A stretch of 64,000 nucleotides of DNA from positions 13,640,001 through 13,704,000 of the forward strand of contig JAMPIQ010000001.1 in assembly GCA_024699855.1 (NCBI GenBank). Direction: 5' to 3'. The stretch comes from Aphelenchoides besseyi (taxonomy: Eukaryota; Nematoda; Chromadorea; Rhabditida; Aphelenchoididae). This document shows positions 1 through 12,063 of this stretch, piece after piece. A program made the position numbers and the translations under genes. The first letter of the stretch is position 1. Each line of letters opens with the position of its first letter. The notes under the pieces are model-generated. The model saw only the letters and a list, made by a program, of their open reading frames with translations. It was not told the origin of the DNA and did no database searches.

Positions 1-2879
1 GGTTGTTCGATCAAAAGCACACCGATTTCGATTGTCATGCAAAGTCAACGCAACAAATCGTATCTTTTGAACATTGTCGACACACCCGGTAAGTTGAGTT
101 TGTTCGAAATTTAACCCGTTGAGTTTTTAGGACACGTTAACTTCTCTGATGAAGTCACTGCTGCGTATCGTCTGTGTGATGGAGTTGTGATTCTTATTGA
201 TGTTCACGAAGGAGTAAGTTGTTTTCGGTTTGATTGTTTGAACTTGTTCTATAGCTCTTGATGCAAACTGAACGACTATTGAAACATGCGTTGCAAGAAA
301 AACTTCCGGTTACGATTTGCATCAACAAAATCGACCGTTTGATTCTCGAACTTAAGTTGCCGCCCAGTGATGCGTATTCGAAGATTCGTTATACTCTCGA
401 CCAACTCAACCAATTGGTCAAGTGAGTTGTTAACAAAAGGGATTGTTTAATGAATTCCGTTTGTAGGACTTTTGCTCTGGACGATGCACCAATTTTCTCG
501 CCATTAAATCGGAATGTAATCTTTGCGTCGTCTCGTTACAACGTTTGCTTCTCAGTCGACAGTTTTGCGGCCTTGTATTCGACCAAATATCGTGAGTTTG
601 TTTCGTTGGTTGCTGTTCATCAGTTTGTTTGCAGCGAAAATCGACGTGAAACGTTTCGCTGATCGTTTATGGGGCGATTACTATTTGGATCAGAAAACAA
701 AGACGATTGTGAGCAAAGGAGAAATCGGACAACAACGAACGTTCAGTTACTTTATCTTGGAGCCCCTCTACAAGTTATTTGCACATGTGAGTATATTCAT
801 TGAATGAATCGATTTGCTTCGTAGGTCTGTGGAGATGTTGACACTTGCTTGCCGCGTTTTTGTCGTGAAATGGGAATACGATTGAGTAAAGAGGAACAGA
901 AAATGAATATTCGACCGTTGATTTCGTTGATTTGCAAACGTTTCTTTGGCGATTTTACGGCCTTCGTCGACATGGTAGTCAACAAGTTTCCATCGCCAGT
1001 TGAAGGTGCTGTGGAGAAAGTGCGTTTGAACTACATGGGCGTTTCGGAAAGTCCATTGGCAACAGAGATTCAAAAGTGCGATAAAAACGTGAGTTCATTG
1101 TCTCATATGTCTATTGTTCGTCTTTAGGGTGTTCTTTACATTCACACTACGAAAAACTACCCGACTTTTGATGCAACGGCTTTTCATGTTTTTGGTCGTG
1201 TGTTCAGTGGAACATTGCATGTTGGCGATGAGGTCAAGATTCTGGGTGAAAACTATTCGATTCAAGACGAAGAAGATTGTCGAGTTATGCCGGTGGGTCG
1301 TCTGTGGATTTCGGTTGGACGTTATCGAATCGAAGTCGAGTCGGTTTCTGCCGGAATGTGGGTAATGATCGAGGGCATCGATGGACCGATCAGCAAAACT
1401 TCAACAATCATCGAAAAGAACTACAACATAGATGATGTGAGAAAATTTAACGATTTTGCTCTAATCCGGACTCTTAGATTTACATTTTCCGCCCACTGAA
1501 GTTCAATACGAAATCGGTTGTCAAGTTGGCCATCGAACCGATTAATCCGTCTGAGTTGCCGAAGATGTTGGATTCGCTGCGCAAAGTCAACAAATCGTAT
1601 CCGCTGTTGACCACACGCGTCGAGGAATCGGGCGAACACGTGATGTTAGGAACCGGCGAATTGTATTTGGATTCGGTGATGCACGACATGCGAAAAGTCT
1701 TTAGTGAAATCGACATCAAAGTTGCCGATCCGGTGGTTAGTTTTTGCGAGACTGTGGTGGAGACTTCGACGTTAAAATGCTTCGCACAAACTCCAAATCA
1801 AAAGTGAGTCTTAACGTTGAAATCTCCTTATTTTTTTCTTTAGAAATAAGATCACGATGATTGGAGAGCCGTTGGAAAAGGGACTTGCGGAAGACATTGA
1901 GAACGAGGTCGTGAGTATTAGTTGGAACCGGTGAGTTCACATTTGTAGTCAAGTAGCTGATTGAAAGGTTTACAGAAAGCAATTGGCAGAATTTTTCCAA
2001 AAGAAATACGATTGGGATTTGTTGGCGTCACGTTCGATCTGGGCTTTCGGTCCCGATCTCATTGGTCCAAACATTTTGGTTGATGATACGTTGCCATCGG
2101 AAGTCGACAAGCAGCTATTGGGAACTGTTCGTGAATCGTTGATTCAAGGATTTCAATGGGCATCTCGTATGTTAAGGTTGTTGAATTGAATAAACGAGTT
2201 TGTTTAGGCGAAGGCCCGTTGTGCGAAGAGCCGATGCGTAACGTGAAATTCAAGATGTTGGACGCTACGATTGCATCTGAAGCGTTGTATCGAGGCGGTG
2301 GTCAGATTATTCCAACTTCTCGTCGTTGTGCCTATTCAGCATTTTTGCTGGCTACTCCACGTTTAATGGAACCATATTATGCGGTTGAGGTGATTGCACC
2401 GGCGGATTGTGTCTCTGCGGTCTACACTGTGTAGGTTATTGTTGTCAAGTGAAGTCATTGGTTTTTTAGTTTGTCAAAACGACGTGGTCACGTGACATCC
2501 GATGCGCCAATTGCTGGCTCTCCACTCTACTTAATCAAAGCGTTTATTCCGGTCATTGATTCGTTCGGGTTCGAGACCGATCTTCGAACTCACACTCAAG
2601 GACAAGCGTTTTGTATGAGCGTTTTCAATCATTGGCAGGTTAGTTGGCGAGATTTGTGAGCGAATTGAAACCAAAATTCAGATTGTTCCCGGAGATCCGT
2701 TGGATAAATCGATTGTCATTCATCCGCTCGAAGTTCAGCCGGCAACTCATTTGGCTCGCGAGTTCATGGTGAAGACACGTCGACGCAAAGGTCTCAGTGA
2801 GGATGTTTCAGTCAACAAATTTTTCGACGATTTAACACTTGTGGAATTGGCAAAACAACAGGATCTGTTCGTTTTGTGA
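1..2879 (+). CDS. eftu-2: U5 snRNP GTPase (EFTUD2/Snu114), 5' end missing
   Basis: This is the EF-2-like GTPase of the U5 snRNP, which acts in the nucleus and drives spliceosome activation and disassembly. The window begins inside the GTP-binding domain. The G3 motif ([11 protein letters not shown]) and G4 motif (INKIDR) are both readable. Further on come the domain II region ([19 protein letters not shown]), the domain III region ([20 protein letters not shown]) and the C-terminal domains. The C-terminus ([20 protein letters not shown], then [10 protein letters not shown]) is close to the family signature. About a dozen exons are separated by 40-60 bp introns, and I saw no break in the frame. 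The stop is at 2877-2879, with an AATAAA-like signal near 2944. The start codon and P-loop lie left of the window. The assignment is very secure. Confidence 0.95.
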
Positions 2880-2973
2880 TCTCTTCAAAAGTCATGATTA
2901 TACTTGTTGTTGTTTATTTATTTCCTCTTATTCAAGTTTATGTTAATAAACGATTCGTATCGCAGTTTTGTCT

Positions 2974-3664
2974 TTACAACTTTAAATTCCAAAACTGTTG
3001 ACCATCGGCAGCGTCCAATGCTGTGTACGGTTGAGTTGTATTGACCAACGAAGTTGACGTGGTGCCGAGAACCAACGTTTGTTGGAAACGTGAACGCTCA
3101 TACCGGAATGCCAAGTACGCAGTTACGTAGGCGAGAGAATTGATAAACAACAGAATCAATATAACGCCCATGTAAACATAATTAATCAGATAGTAATCTA
3201 AGATTGGAATCGAATAAACTGAACTTTCAAAGCCTACCGTATTGGTCGTCTTTGGCGATTCCACTTAACATTCGAATTAGAAATGTTTTCCAATAATCCG
3301 GTTGTTCAATTTGAACGTAAATCAAAAATCCCAAGTGACCAATAAGACTCAAAATAAGAGTCAACTGAAACGAAATATGAAAGTGAACAATCGGAGATCT
3401 TACACTAGAGACCAAGAACGGAAAATAGGCGTGATGTCTCCGTATGCCCAATGGTAAGAACAAGTAAACGTAGAAGAGGATTGTTACTCCGGCAGCAATC
3501 ATTATGTAAAGAGTTTTGTTCGCATACACAGCCCAAGCCAAAATAAATCCATGAACAATGAGACCAAGAAAAATGATAAGACTAACACCAATCTGAAAGA
3601 ATAGTAAAGGACGGCGACTTGAGAAACTTACTCGCGGATTCATTCCACAACATTTGGAACTCAT
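2974..3664 (-). CDS. four-helix membrane protein, unrecognised family
   Basis: This small multi-exon gene starts MSSKCCGMNPR. After removal of introns (about 3594-3631, 3361-3406 and 3185-3236) it gives roughly 180 residues. Four hydrophobic segments are visible: IGVSLIIFLGLIVHGFILAW, LYIMIAAGVTILFYVYLFL, LTLILSLIGHLGFLIYVQI and YYLINYVYMGVILILLFINS. A short polar tail rich in Thr and Ser follows (FQQTLVLGTTSTSLVNTTQ). The layout resembles small tetraspan or MARVEL-like nematode proteins, but I cannot name a family. It converges tail-to-tail with eftu-2, with only about 95 bp between the stops. Its function is unknown. Confidence 0.75.
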
Positions 3665-5289
3665 AATGAAAACTTATTAGATTTGAACTAGCACTCTTTA
3701 AACTAAGAAATTCATTCCGATTTTGGTACTAAAGTAGAATCGATATTGAAGTGAAGGCGACTAATAAGAAAGCAATTGGACTCAAAATACACGAATGACG
3801 TCTCGGTTTTATATCGGAGCAGCAAGAGTGTCCAGACTGCACGTTCACTGAAGACTTTGATTGGAAACTGACGAATAATCGCCGATGCTCAGATTTCTGA
3901 TTTAAATCGCTTTCAAGTTTCCGATTGCAAACTTCGACAAAAGCAGAAGGGTTGAGGGATCGTAAAATCGTTTTGGCTTATCATTGCATGAGAATACTAT
4001 TGCTCTTGAATAGTCGCCAGCGATTTACGACCGAGCGATCCATTGAAATGGTCAGAAATGTTTGCACTTGAGTTTTTGCTTCATAGCCGATGGTCAGTTT
4101 GTTTTCACTTCGGATCTTCAGCATTCTTCAGAATATGCTTTTGATTGTTTTCTGTGTTAAATTATAGAACCGAACAACGCCATACCTTCAATCTGATTGC
4201 AATGTTGAGTTGGAACTCACAAAAAGAAGCACTGAAAGGTCATTTCTTCTGCAGAAGCCATTGCACAATATGCATGACAATTAGGAGCAGAAGAAAAGTG
4301 AAAGATATGCGTCAAAAGTTTCGAATGCAAAAAAAGTTTCACGCAGTGAAAAAGAAGCGACCACTCGAAAAGATGTCTGGAAAAAGGGGATTTGCTATCG
4401 CGATTGATGTGAACGAATCGCAGGCAAAGTGTGTGAACATTCTCCGGTTATTTTGATTCGTCGATGGAAAAGGTTTTGTTTTGGCGTCTACAAAAGATTT
4501 TTTGATTGAAATTTACAGTTTTTTGAATAAAAAAACGTTTGTGGAACTCCGGTGATATCCCGCAGTTAATCCATGCGGTTTATTTACACCCTTATTTTTT
4601 CTCAAACCTCCTCCCATCTGTTCACCAATCGAAGATGTCATTTGAAGTGGATTGTGTTGATGAAAATGGCTACCAAAAGGTTTTTTCAGCTTGTTCATTG
4701 TCGTCAATTGAGATCCGCAAAAGTCGAGATTATTGATAGCTTTGGGAAAGCTTGAGATTTTTGGGTCATTCGCCGACGTTCTTTTCGTCAATCAACGGAA
4801 CATTGCGCAGTCGATTTGATCAAATCGACGTGACGCAAAAGAAATCAGTTCGTTTGTGACCAGCAGCTTTAATTGTCGTTGTTTTGACTGGTTAGTTGGT
4901 CACTAGTCAGAAGTTCCCGTTTCACGTTATGAACGTTCGAGTAGTCAAAACAAAGCGATTTAGCTTCTTTTGCTTTTCTCGTGTTTAATCTTGCGTTTCA
5001 TTTGGTCATTTTGAGTGAACGTGTTTTATGTCAATCCGCAGACTCGATGACTCACGACAAGAAACGTAATCGAATCCTCGTTTCCATTCGTCGCCCCATC
5101 TCCCGTATAAACGCGCCGAAAATACCTGTTTCAATCCTCTTCAATGACCATTCGAAACCCATTCAACAGCAAAAGCAAATTGCTGTTTCTTGTAAGCAAA
5201 TGAAGAATAGTTCTTTTAAAGTATACGACTTTGAATTCGTGTGAAACGTTTCGTGTACAATTCTTTGAATTGAATCTTTCAGGCCAACC
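3665..5289. other. intergenic; one uncertain basic ORF
   Basis: No recognisable gene. A 103-codon plus-strand frame at 4145-4456 follows an acceptor-like TTATAG and encodes a Lys/Arg-rich stretch with a CxxC (SHCTICMTIRSRRKVKDM). It has no clear ATG, and I do not claim it. The last 10 bases before 5290 (TTTCAGGCCA) look like a trans-splice acceptor for the next gene. Confidence 0.4.
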
Positions 5290-6178
5290 ATGTTGTTGAT
5301 CTTGACGTTAATATCGATTTTGGGACTTGGAATGGCGGATATTAACGTTAAGATCGAGAGACATTTTCCGTGCTCAGCGAGTTCCGGTAGGCTTGAAACT
5401 GTTCGACTGTTCAGATGTATTGTTGTTTAGGCCCAACCAAAGAAAATCTTTTGATCAAGTTTCCCAGTTACAAGTCGACGGGTGTCAATTTCCGCGAAGA
5501 GAAGAACTCGGCTGGAAACAAATGTTTTCGGATGAGTGGCGGTAAAGTCGAAGTCCTGCCACCCGGATTGGATGGAAGCAAATCGTATTATGTGCATCTG
5601 GAAACGCGCATCGGAATTCACGGTAAACCGGAACGATGCGTGAATGCGGACAAAGACGGTTGTGGTGGAATCGGTAGTTGTGTTCATTGCGATGTATGTC
5701 GCTCACAAGGCGGAGCATTGAAGGTACGTTTGTGCAGATTTTAAATCTAATTGTAAGTCAAGAACTTTGTTCAAATCTACCAAAAAGATGCTCCGGCTAA
5801 ATGTAGTGAAAAGGGATTGCCAGCTGGCGAGTATGATGATTTGTCATTACGTATCTGTTTACCCACCAAAAGTGAATTGTTGCCATTTCTCGATCAGGTA
5901 AGAATGCTAAGCTTTGAGATGTTAATTTCTGTTTATAGAACTCTAGTCGTGCTCAACAGCTTTGGGATCTTTTCGTGAGCAGTCGTGCACGTTCAGGAGT
6001 GAGTTCGAGAATTCAACTGATTGGTAAATTTTTCGAATTTTAGGAGATTCCGCTTGTTATTGCTGCTCGTATCTTCAATCGTCCGATTAACAAACTAAGC
6101 ATCAAGGAGCTCAATGATTCTCTACATAGCCATAGGCAGGGCCAGATCGCGTGCCACTGGGTAGCTGGCCGGCATTAA
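5290..6178 (+). CDS. secreted cysteine-rich protein, copy A
   Basis: The protein is predicted to be secreted. The first residues (MLLILTLISILGLGMA) form a signal peptide, and the mature part begins DINVKIERHFPCSASSG. It carries a Cys-rich core, ERCVNADKDGCGGIGSCVHC, followed by CDVC, then Cys residues in CSEKGLPAGEY, LRICLPTKS and IACHWVAG. Five exons join in frame: introns begin at about 5389, 5725, 5899 and 6000 and are all near 45 bp. It is a clear paralogue of the gene at 9725, with the same Cys spacing and the same PPGLDGSKxYYVH and RPINKLS blocks, differing mainly in the last 15 residues. I do not recognise the family beyond a nematode-style secreted protein. The ATG at 5290 is chosen because it follows a TTTCAG acceptor and gives the signal peptide. 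Confidence 0.8.
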
Positions 6179-7092
6179 GATACGTGTATTAACGATTTAC
6201 TTTAGATCTACGCTACAATCAGTCAAGTGTAACTTCTAGTCCTGCTTCTCTGGTAACATCTCCTATAAGTATGCCATTCAAGTCGTAATACGATTGTTAA
6301 ACAAATGCAGTGAATTGAAGAGTCACAGTTTGTTTGGTGCACTCAAGTTATTAGAGTGTTTTCACACCATTGAAAATAAAATTTTTCTTCTAGCTAATGA
6401 AAGTTCAAAATAAAAGTGTTTATAATGGAAATTGCATCAGCGGCCGATTGATTGGTTGAAACTGCTACAAAGTTCGAACACAACTGTAGCCAATTGATTT
6501 TTTGAAGATATTAGATACGTGAACTAAACTTACTGTTGCCGTGATGTGAACAATAGAAATTTAATGGCAAAATGTAAAGTGATCTTTTCGGTCTTTTTGT
6601 CATCAAGCATGAAAACACAAGCAGACTTAACGAGCAGACCACTGCGAACTTCGTTTTGCTCGAAAAGATGACCGAGTTCTTGGGAGGAAGGAAACTCGAT
6701 TGCTGAGCGCTATCGACAATCGTTCACACATTTCGTGTTTGTTCGTAGCAAACGTTATTTTCCTGCAATTAAACGTTCATTGGGTAAAATACAAATCACG
6801 AGTAATCTAATTCGCTTGCTAACCTCTGATTTGAGCTCTTTGTGTCACTTATACTTGTAAATTTTGGTTTTAAATGTGATTCCCAACGTCTCAAATGCCA
6901 CTAACATGTCGGTAGCCTCATCATTTTGTGACAGAATCCTTCTCATTAAAACAACATAATCAGCCTGATAGATGCTATTTTCACATCGTATACCGAATAG
7001 ACCTACGCAAACAATTCTATTCGTGTAATACAACTCTTATAACTTGAATAGATGACTTTCAATGAGACGTGCAAATCTTACTGTTAGTTTCA
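6179..7092. other. intergenic, nothing recognised
   Basis: AT-rich sequence with AATAAA motifs near 6375 and 6407. The only frame (minus strand, 6845-7033) is short and shows no protein-like features. Confidence 0.4.
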
Positions 7093-7521
7093 ATGATGTT
7101 AATGATCACATTTCTGTCTTCAGCCACAGTTAGCTTCGAAATCGATGAGGAGTTTGATAACAAAGAAAATGTTTCGTTTGGTTTGTTTGATCGTAGCTAT
7201 TAGTATTTCGTTTTTTTCAGAATCATCAGAATTTTGCAACAAGCTACACAAGTTCAGCATAACCGCTGAAAACAGTCGGTAAAAAGTGAAAGCTACCAGT
7301 TGAATGAACAGTGAGTAGTTGAATTAGTCGCGTACATTTGTTTCAAATCTTAGAACACTAAGGAAACTTCTGAATCAATAGTGAACGAATCGTCCACAAA
7401 CAAAAAAGCTCGATTCGTCAAATCAGCTCCGAAAACATCTAATCAACAGCAATCTTCTAATCCTTCTCGTAACGTTGTGGCATCCGTTAACACACAAAAC
7501 TCTTCTGATGTTCCTGAATAA
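7093..7521 (+). CDS. possible small secreted protein (tentative)
   Basis: A short multi-exon frame starts with a hydrophobic leader (MMLMITFLSSATVS) followed by an acidic stretch (FEIDEEFDNKENVSF). An intron ending TTTTTTCAG at about 7220 leads to SSEFCNKLHKFSITAENS. A later exon after ATCTTAG (about 7352) encodes a Ser/Asn/Gln-rich tail ending SSDVPE, with its stop at 7519. The first splice joins in phase. The second does not, so either the splice sites I chose are wrong or the gene is decayed. No family is recognised. Support is only the leader, the intron-like signals and the polar low-complexity tail. Confidence 0.3.
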
Positions 7522-9724
7522 TTTAAAAATCAACAGACCGAAGAATGGAATTTCGAGATGACATTCATCCTACGGGTTGTCAGATAATATTGTTTTTAGC
7601 GCTATTCCGTAAAGGTCTATCAATTTCATTTTAATCCAAATCCGCTTTTTATTCAACGGAAAGAGTCGTTTCTGGTCGAGAGTCAACAGTCCAAGAGTTT
7701 ACGTACAAAACTGTCGAGTTGGTGAGCTGTACGCTTGTAACTCAAAGCTCAACAATTATTTAGATGCAAGACGATTGTGTGGATCAACCGTTGAATTCAG
7801 TTGCGTACAATTAAATTCTCAGGCACATTGAGAAGCGTCGAAAAGGTTTGAAGATTGATCCTTATCTAAAGCTTAAGGCTTCGTTGTTGTCAATTGCTTA
7901 TTACGGAACCTGTTAGACCCAAGGATCTTTATCAGAGTTCATCAGCATCAATCTCTGACGTACAAGAATAATGAATACTTGATGATAGTTGTGGAGCATT
8001 TGACAATTAATGATTTGCCGTCGAACCACATGGTCTATCAAAAACCGTGATCTCGAACGAATACGTTTATCAGAGCTTTTCCAGTCACTTTGACCTCATC
8101 ATGAAGGATCTACGTGCTGGTGTATATAGATTGCGCGAACGGTATTACCTGTGAGCCTTAACGGAATCAGCAAACAAACCTCTTCGGTTTGACATCTTAA
8201 TCAAAACTGTCGCAGTGTTGATGAGCGAATTAATTGTAAAGCCTGCTGCACGAAACGATCAAGCATATGACAACAATCTCTGTTGTCCGCCCGCTAATCA
8301 ATGATAAAAAAGAGTACTGTGTGTAAAAGAAACACCTTCGAGAATTGGTCTTTCAATGATTTCCACGATGTAAATTGACATCACTTCTTTTTCGGTTTCT
8401 GTGGTCTCTCACTGTTCATTTCCCGTTCCTTTACCCAACTTTCAATTTTGACGTTCACTACGGATATGACCTTTTCTTTCCACTAATTTTATTATTTGTG
8501 TGCTTTTGCGAAGTAAACAAAAGTTTTTGTAAGCGGAGATGAAATCGATTTATCTGTTCGAAAACAACAACGGAGACCTGTTCCAACGAGTTCGTTTAAC
8601 CTTCGCGTTATCTGATCGTCGTCGTTTTCGAGTTCAACTGATTACTTTGGAGTATCAAACGAAATTTTTGACTTTCATGTTCCTCGATTTGCTTGTGAAA
8701 TGAACTTTGATTTGAATGCAAACGAGGGTCGACGTGGAAAGTGTACTTTGATCCGATGGTTGCAGAAAGTGCCGTCAAAATCTTCACGGTCATTGCCCTA
8801 GGGTTGTTTCGATCGTACCTGCACTCAATCTTTGTTGTTTGATCTTAAGTTTTTTGAGGCCGACCATGGGTGGGAAGTTGAGATCAAACAAACGTTCGTG
8901 GTTGATCGATAACGTCGGAGGTTGAGGTATCGAGTTTTAGAATCAACTTTCCACGATCATTGATCTCATTCTCTTGCAACCGAAAACATCGCTGTTGCTC
9001 AATTGATTTGATGGGTTTGGCGAACGACAACCCGCTTTTACAATCTTATCGGACTCCGAGGATCGCGGTACCCGAAAAGTTACGCAAACAAAAATGATGT
9101 ACATTGCGCTACTCATCACTAGCCGAAGATACAAACCGTTCCGTTGGTGCGAGCGAAAGTTTCGGTTCAGATCGAAAGTTTGTATTCGTATTTCATTTGA
9201 CATCGCTTATGAACCCATAGGTCGATGATCATTGATCATTTTCAGGTCCGAGACTTTCGATTTCTTTTGTCGAGATTCCCGAGTTATAACAAAAAGGGAA
9301 TCTTCGCTCCCTCATTCCAAGACCCGTTACGCTGTTTCTTGAAGACGTGAAAATTGAGAACGTTTTTTGTTTTTGTTCATCGATGATGTTAACTGCGTCG
9401 ATTTTTTCGAGAAACACGATCGACGACCGTTTGTTCGTGTGCGGAGGTTAAGGGTTGGGGTAAATATTTTTTCGTCTTGCGCTCTCATTTACGTGTTATG
9501 ACGCCAATCAGCACGATCGTCCTTCTGCCTCCCACAACAATCTTTACACTCTCGACATCACAGCGCGTGACGGCAAACTCGTCTTTGAGGCCAAATTTTT
9601 TACGAAACTTTCGAGTTTTCTGTTCGGTTAAAAACCGTAGAAATTCGCTTATGAAGTGATTTCGACAACGATCTTTGCAGTATGCTCGTGTACGTAACGG
9701 TGTAATGTTCTGATTTCAGATACC
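7522..9724. other. long region without a convincing gene
   Basis: Scattered short frames only. One of 53 codons at 8540 (plus strand) starts MKSIYLFENNNGDLFQRVRL and ends quickly. Others at 8943-9203 (minus) and 9477-9659 (plus) show no domain or splice support. It may hold decayed gene pieces. The acceptor-like TTTCAG at 9714-9719 belongs to the next gene. Confidence 0.35.
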
Positions 9725-10542
9725 ATGAGAATACTTTTCGTTGCTTTGTTCGTCGTTATCGGCTACGCAACAGCCGATTTGGCCGTGAAAATCGATCGTC
9801 ATTTCCCGTGCAATTCCAAGACCGGTGAGTTGAACTGTCGAGGACATTGAACATGAAGCTTATAGGACCATCAAAAGAGAACTTGCGAATCAAATTCCCA
9901 AGCTACAAACAGGCGGGAGTGAAGTTCACGGAGGAACGTGATTCTGCGGGTAACAAGTGCTATCGAATGAGCGGCGGTACGGTCAAAATCTATCCACCGG
10001 GACTCGATGGAAGCAAGAAGTACTACGTGCACGTGGAGACTCGAATCGGAATCAACGGAAAACCGGAACGTTGCATCAACGCCGACAAGGACGGTTGTGG
10101 TGGAATCGGTAGTTGTGTTCATTGCGACATCTGTCACGATCAAAGTGGCCTCAAAAATTTTGTCCAAATTTTCAAAGGCAACAAACTAGCGCAATGCAAC
10201 GCCGAATCAATGGCGGCCGGCGACTTCAGCGACGTGTCTTTGCGCGTATGTTTGCCGAACAAAAGCGAAATGATGGCGTTCTTGGACAAGGATCCGAAAC
10301 GTGCCGAAGAGATGTGGCACTTTTTGATGAACAGTCGCGGCAAATCAGGAGTGAGTTTCTCGATAAACATTGAAAATGGACTTTCGGGATTTTTTCAGGA
10401 ACTTCCATTGGTCATTGTCGCTCGTCTCTACGATCGTCCAATCAACAAGTTAAGTGCTGCTGAATTGAAAGACGCAGTTCATGGGTCCAGAATCGGACTT
10501 TTGGGTTGCCACGCAATATATGCAAGTGCGATGGAAGAGTAA
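9725..10542 (+). CDS. secreted cysteine-rich protein, copy B
   Basis: This is a paralogue of the protein at 5290. The start codon follows TTTCAG and opens a signal peptide (MRILFVALFVVIGYATA), then DLAVKIDRHFPCNSKTG. A 46 bp intron at about 9823-9866 is followed by a long exon with the conserved core ERCINADKDGCGGIGSCVHC and then CDIC. Further Cys lie in AQCNAESM, LRVCLPNKS and LLGCHAIY. A second intron (about 10350-10398) precedes ELPLVIVARLYDRPINKLS. The stop is at 10540-10542. Copy A has an extra intron at about 5725 that this copy lacks. The protein is about 240 residues, with at least ten Cys in the mature part, consistent with a disulphide-stabilised extracellular protein. The family is not recognised. 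Confidence 0.85.
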
Positions 10543-10724
10543 CTACAAAAGATCTTGACTTTTTGCATTTTTCAAAATTCGAGTACTCAGTTTTTTGTTA
10601 GATTCACAATAAGTTATGTTACAAAATAAATCTTTATAAGCGAAGAGGTTCACAATGTGAAAATAAGCTACGTCAGTCAAAAGTAAAAAACATTAAGAAC
10701 GCAAACCAAAAAAGATCTGAAGAA

Positions 10725-11304
10725 ATGGATGGACGGTCGTACAATTTAAATCGTACCGGTTTTTGGCTACCGAAGGACTCTATCGGCCGATTGATCATGA
10801 CGTTCTTCACCGTGTATCCGAAGTTTGTTCAGGAATACAATTCGAATGCTTTCAAACATGTTGGATTGAACATCGATCCCGATTACAATGGAGTTGCATT
10901 TGCCGCTAGTGGTGCAATCAACATTTCAGCTACTTATTTCAAGAACAATCCAAAAGACGTTGATGTCATGACTCACGAAGGAATGCATATCGTTCAAGCC
11001 TACGGTTCAAATGCTCCCGGATGGATGACCGAGGGAATCGCCGATTTTGCTCGAAACAAGTTCGGAGTTGCAAATGCAGATGTTAGATGGAAATTGACGC
11101 CGCCAACGAGTTCCGACAACTACAAAGGGTACGTAGTGGCTGCCGTCTTCTTGGTTTGGGTCAAGAAGCAGCGTCCCGGAGCCGTTAAACAGTTCGATTC
11201 TCCACAGCGGCAAATACGCCAACAACGACACTTGGAAGCACATCACCGGTCAAACTGTCGGACAACAATGGTCCGCTTACAAGGCGAGCTCCAGCAGTGG
11301 ATGA
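10725..11304 (+). CDS. BSP-family zinc metallopeptidase, frameshifted near the C-terminus
   Basis: It resembles the basic secretory protein (BSP) peptidase family, extracellular zincins found in plants, fungi and bacteria. The order GVAFAASGAINISATYF, then VDVMTHEGMHIVQAYGSNAP, then GWMTEGIADFARNKFG matches that family. HEGMH is the HExxH zinc site, and the GIADFAR block follows as expected. No signal peptide is seen, and about 40 N-terminal residues are missing, although the frame stays open upstream to about 10683, so an unfound first exon is likely. At about 11200 the frame breaks. The continuation HSGKYANNDTWKHITGQ lies one frame over and ends at 11302-11304. The decayed copy at 15085 has five more bases at this point, which points to a small deletion. 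It may be a young pseudogene or a sequence error. Confidence 0.75.
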
Positions 11305-11763
11305 ATACAAATTGTGATGTACATAACTACCGCTCGAATAAAGTTGTACATTGTTGATTGTTCTGAGATTGGCACTAAGACCTTAATTGAGATATTCGCA
11401 TCTTGAACTCAAAACTACATGGTGAATGTTAATAATTTTGAGTTACATCCATAGGTGCATGAGAAGTGATTTAGTTTTGTTCTTATTCGTTTTAGTAGTT
11501 TTAAGCCAAGTGAAAATAGCGAGATTCTTTAACTGGAAACTCCACAATACAAACTCGACTCTAGCAAACTGAACTTCGAGGATGATCGCCGAAGAACAAA
11601 ATCAAATTGTTATTGTTTTAAACTTTTGATATAACAGTAGGAGAATTCAATCTATTGACAGATTTCAAGAGAGAGTTTACTTTATATAGCAATTCAATTA
11701 ACAAAACAAGCGAAGTAAAAGTTTTAATTGCTGTTGCACGATCGGTCACTTGAATACACGTGA
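11305..11763. other. intergenic, nothing recognised
   Basis: This is the region 3' of the peptidase gene and 3' of the small minus-strand gene. No frame with support was seen. Confidence 0.4.
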
Positions 11764-12063
11764 CTAGTTGTTTTTGGACGTTTGTGGAAGCGGTTCTTGT
11801 TGTTGAGACTGTTGGGTATGAAGAGATTTCTCTGAGTACAAGTTGACTTGCCAACGACTGCCGTCCACTGTTAAATGCATGAACTTCTAAAAATAAAGTA
11901 AGTTTAATACATTAATAAAAACATACTTTTGGACTCCTCCTGGAGTCGTCGATGGTTGATTTCTTCGCGATCCATTTTAATAATCTAAAAAATTAACACA
12001 TTTTCGAACTATACTTAACTTTGCTTCCGGCTCCTCGGTCGACTCACGTTGGCGTTTGAACAT
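11764..12063 (-). CDS. small three-exon protein, unknown function
   Basis: Three exons join cleanly in phase. The first starts at 12063 (MFKRQRESTEEPEAK). The second gives LLKWIAKKSTIDDSRRSPK. The third gives KFMHLTVDGSRWQVNLYSEK followed by a Gln/Ser-rich tail ending PQTSKNN, with its stop at 11764-11766. Both introns are short (35-40 bp) with GT/TTTTTAG ends. The result is a basic, soluble protein of about 74 residues with no signal peptide. A TATATAAA-like box lies about 55 bp upstream on the minus strand (about 12115-12124). I do not recognise it. The support is two in-phase introns plus a promoter-like box, so I think it is real. Confidence 0.55.

Noticed and set aside
4145..4456. 103-codon basic frame
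   Set aside because: No ATG at the start, no domain, no neighbouring exon in phase.
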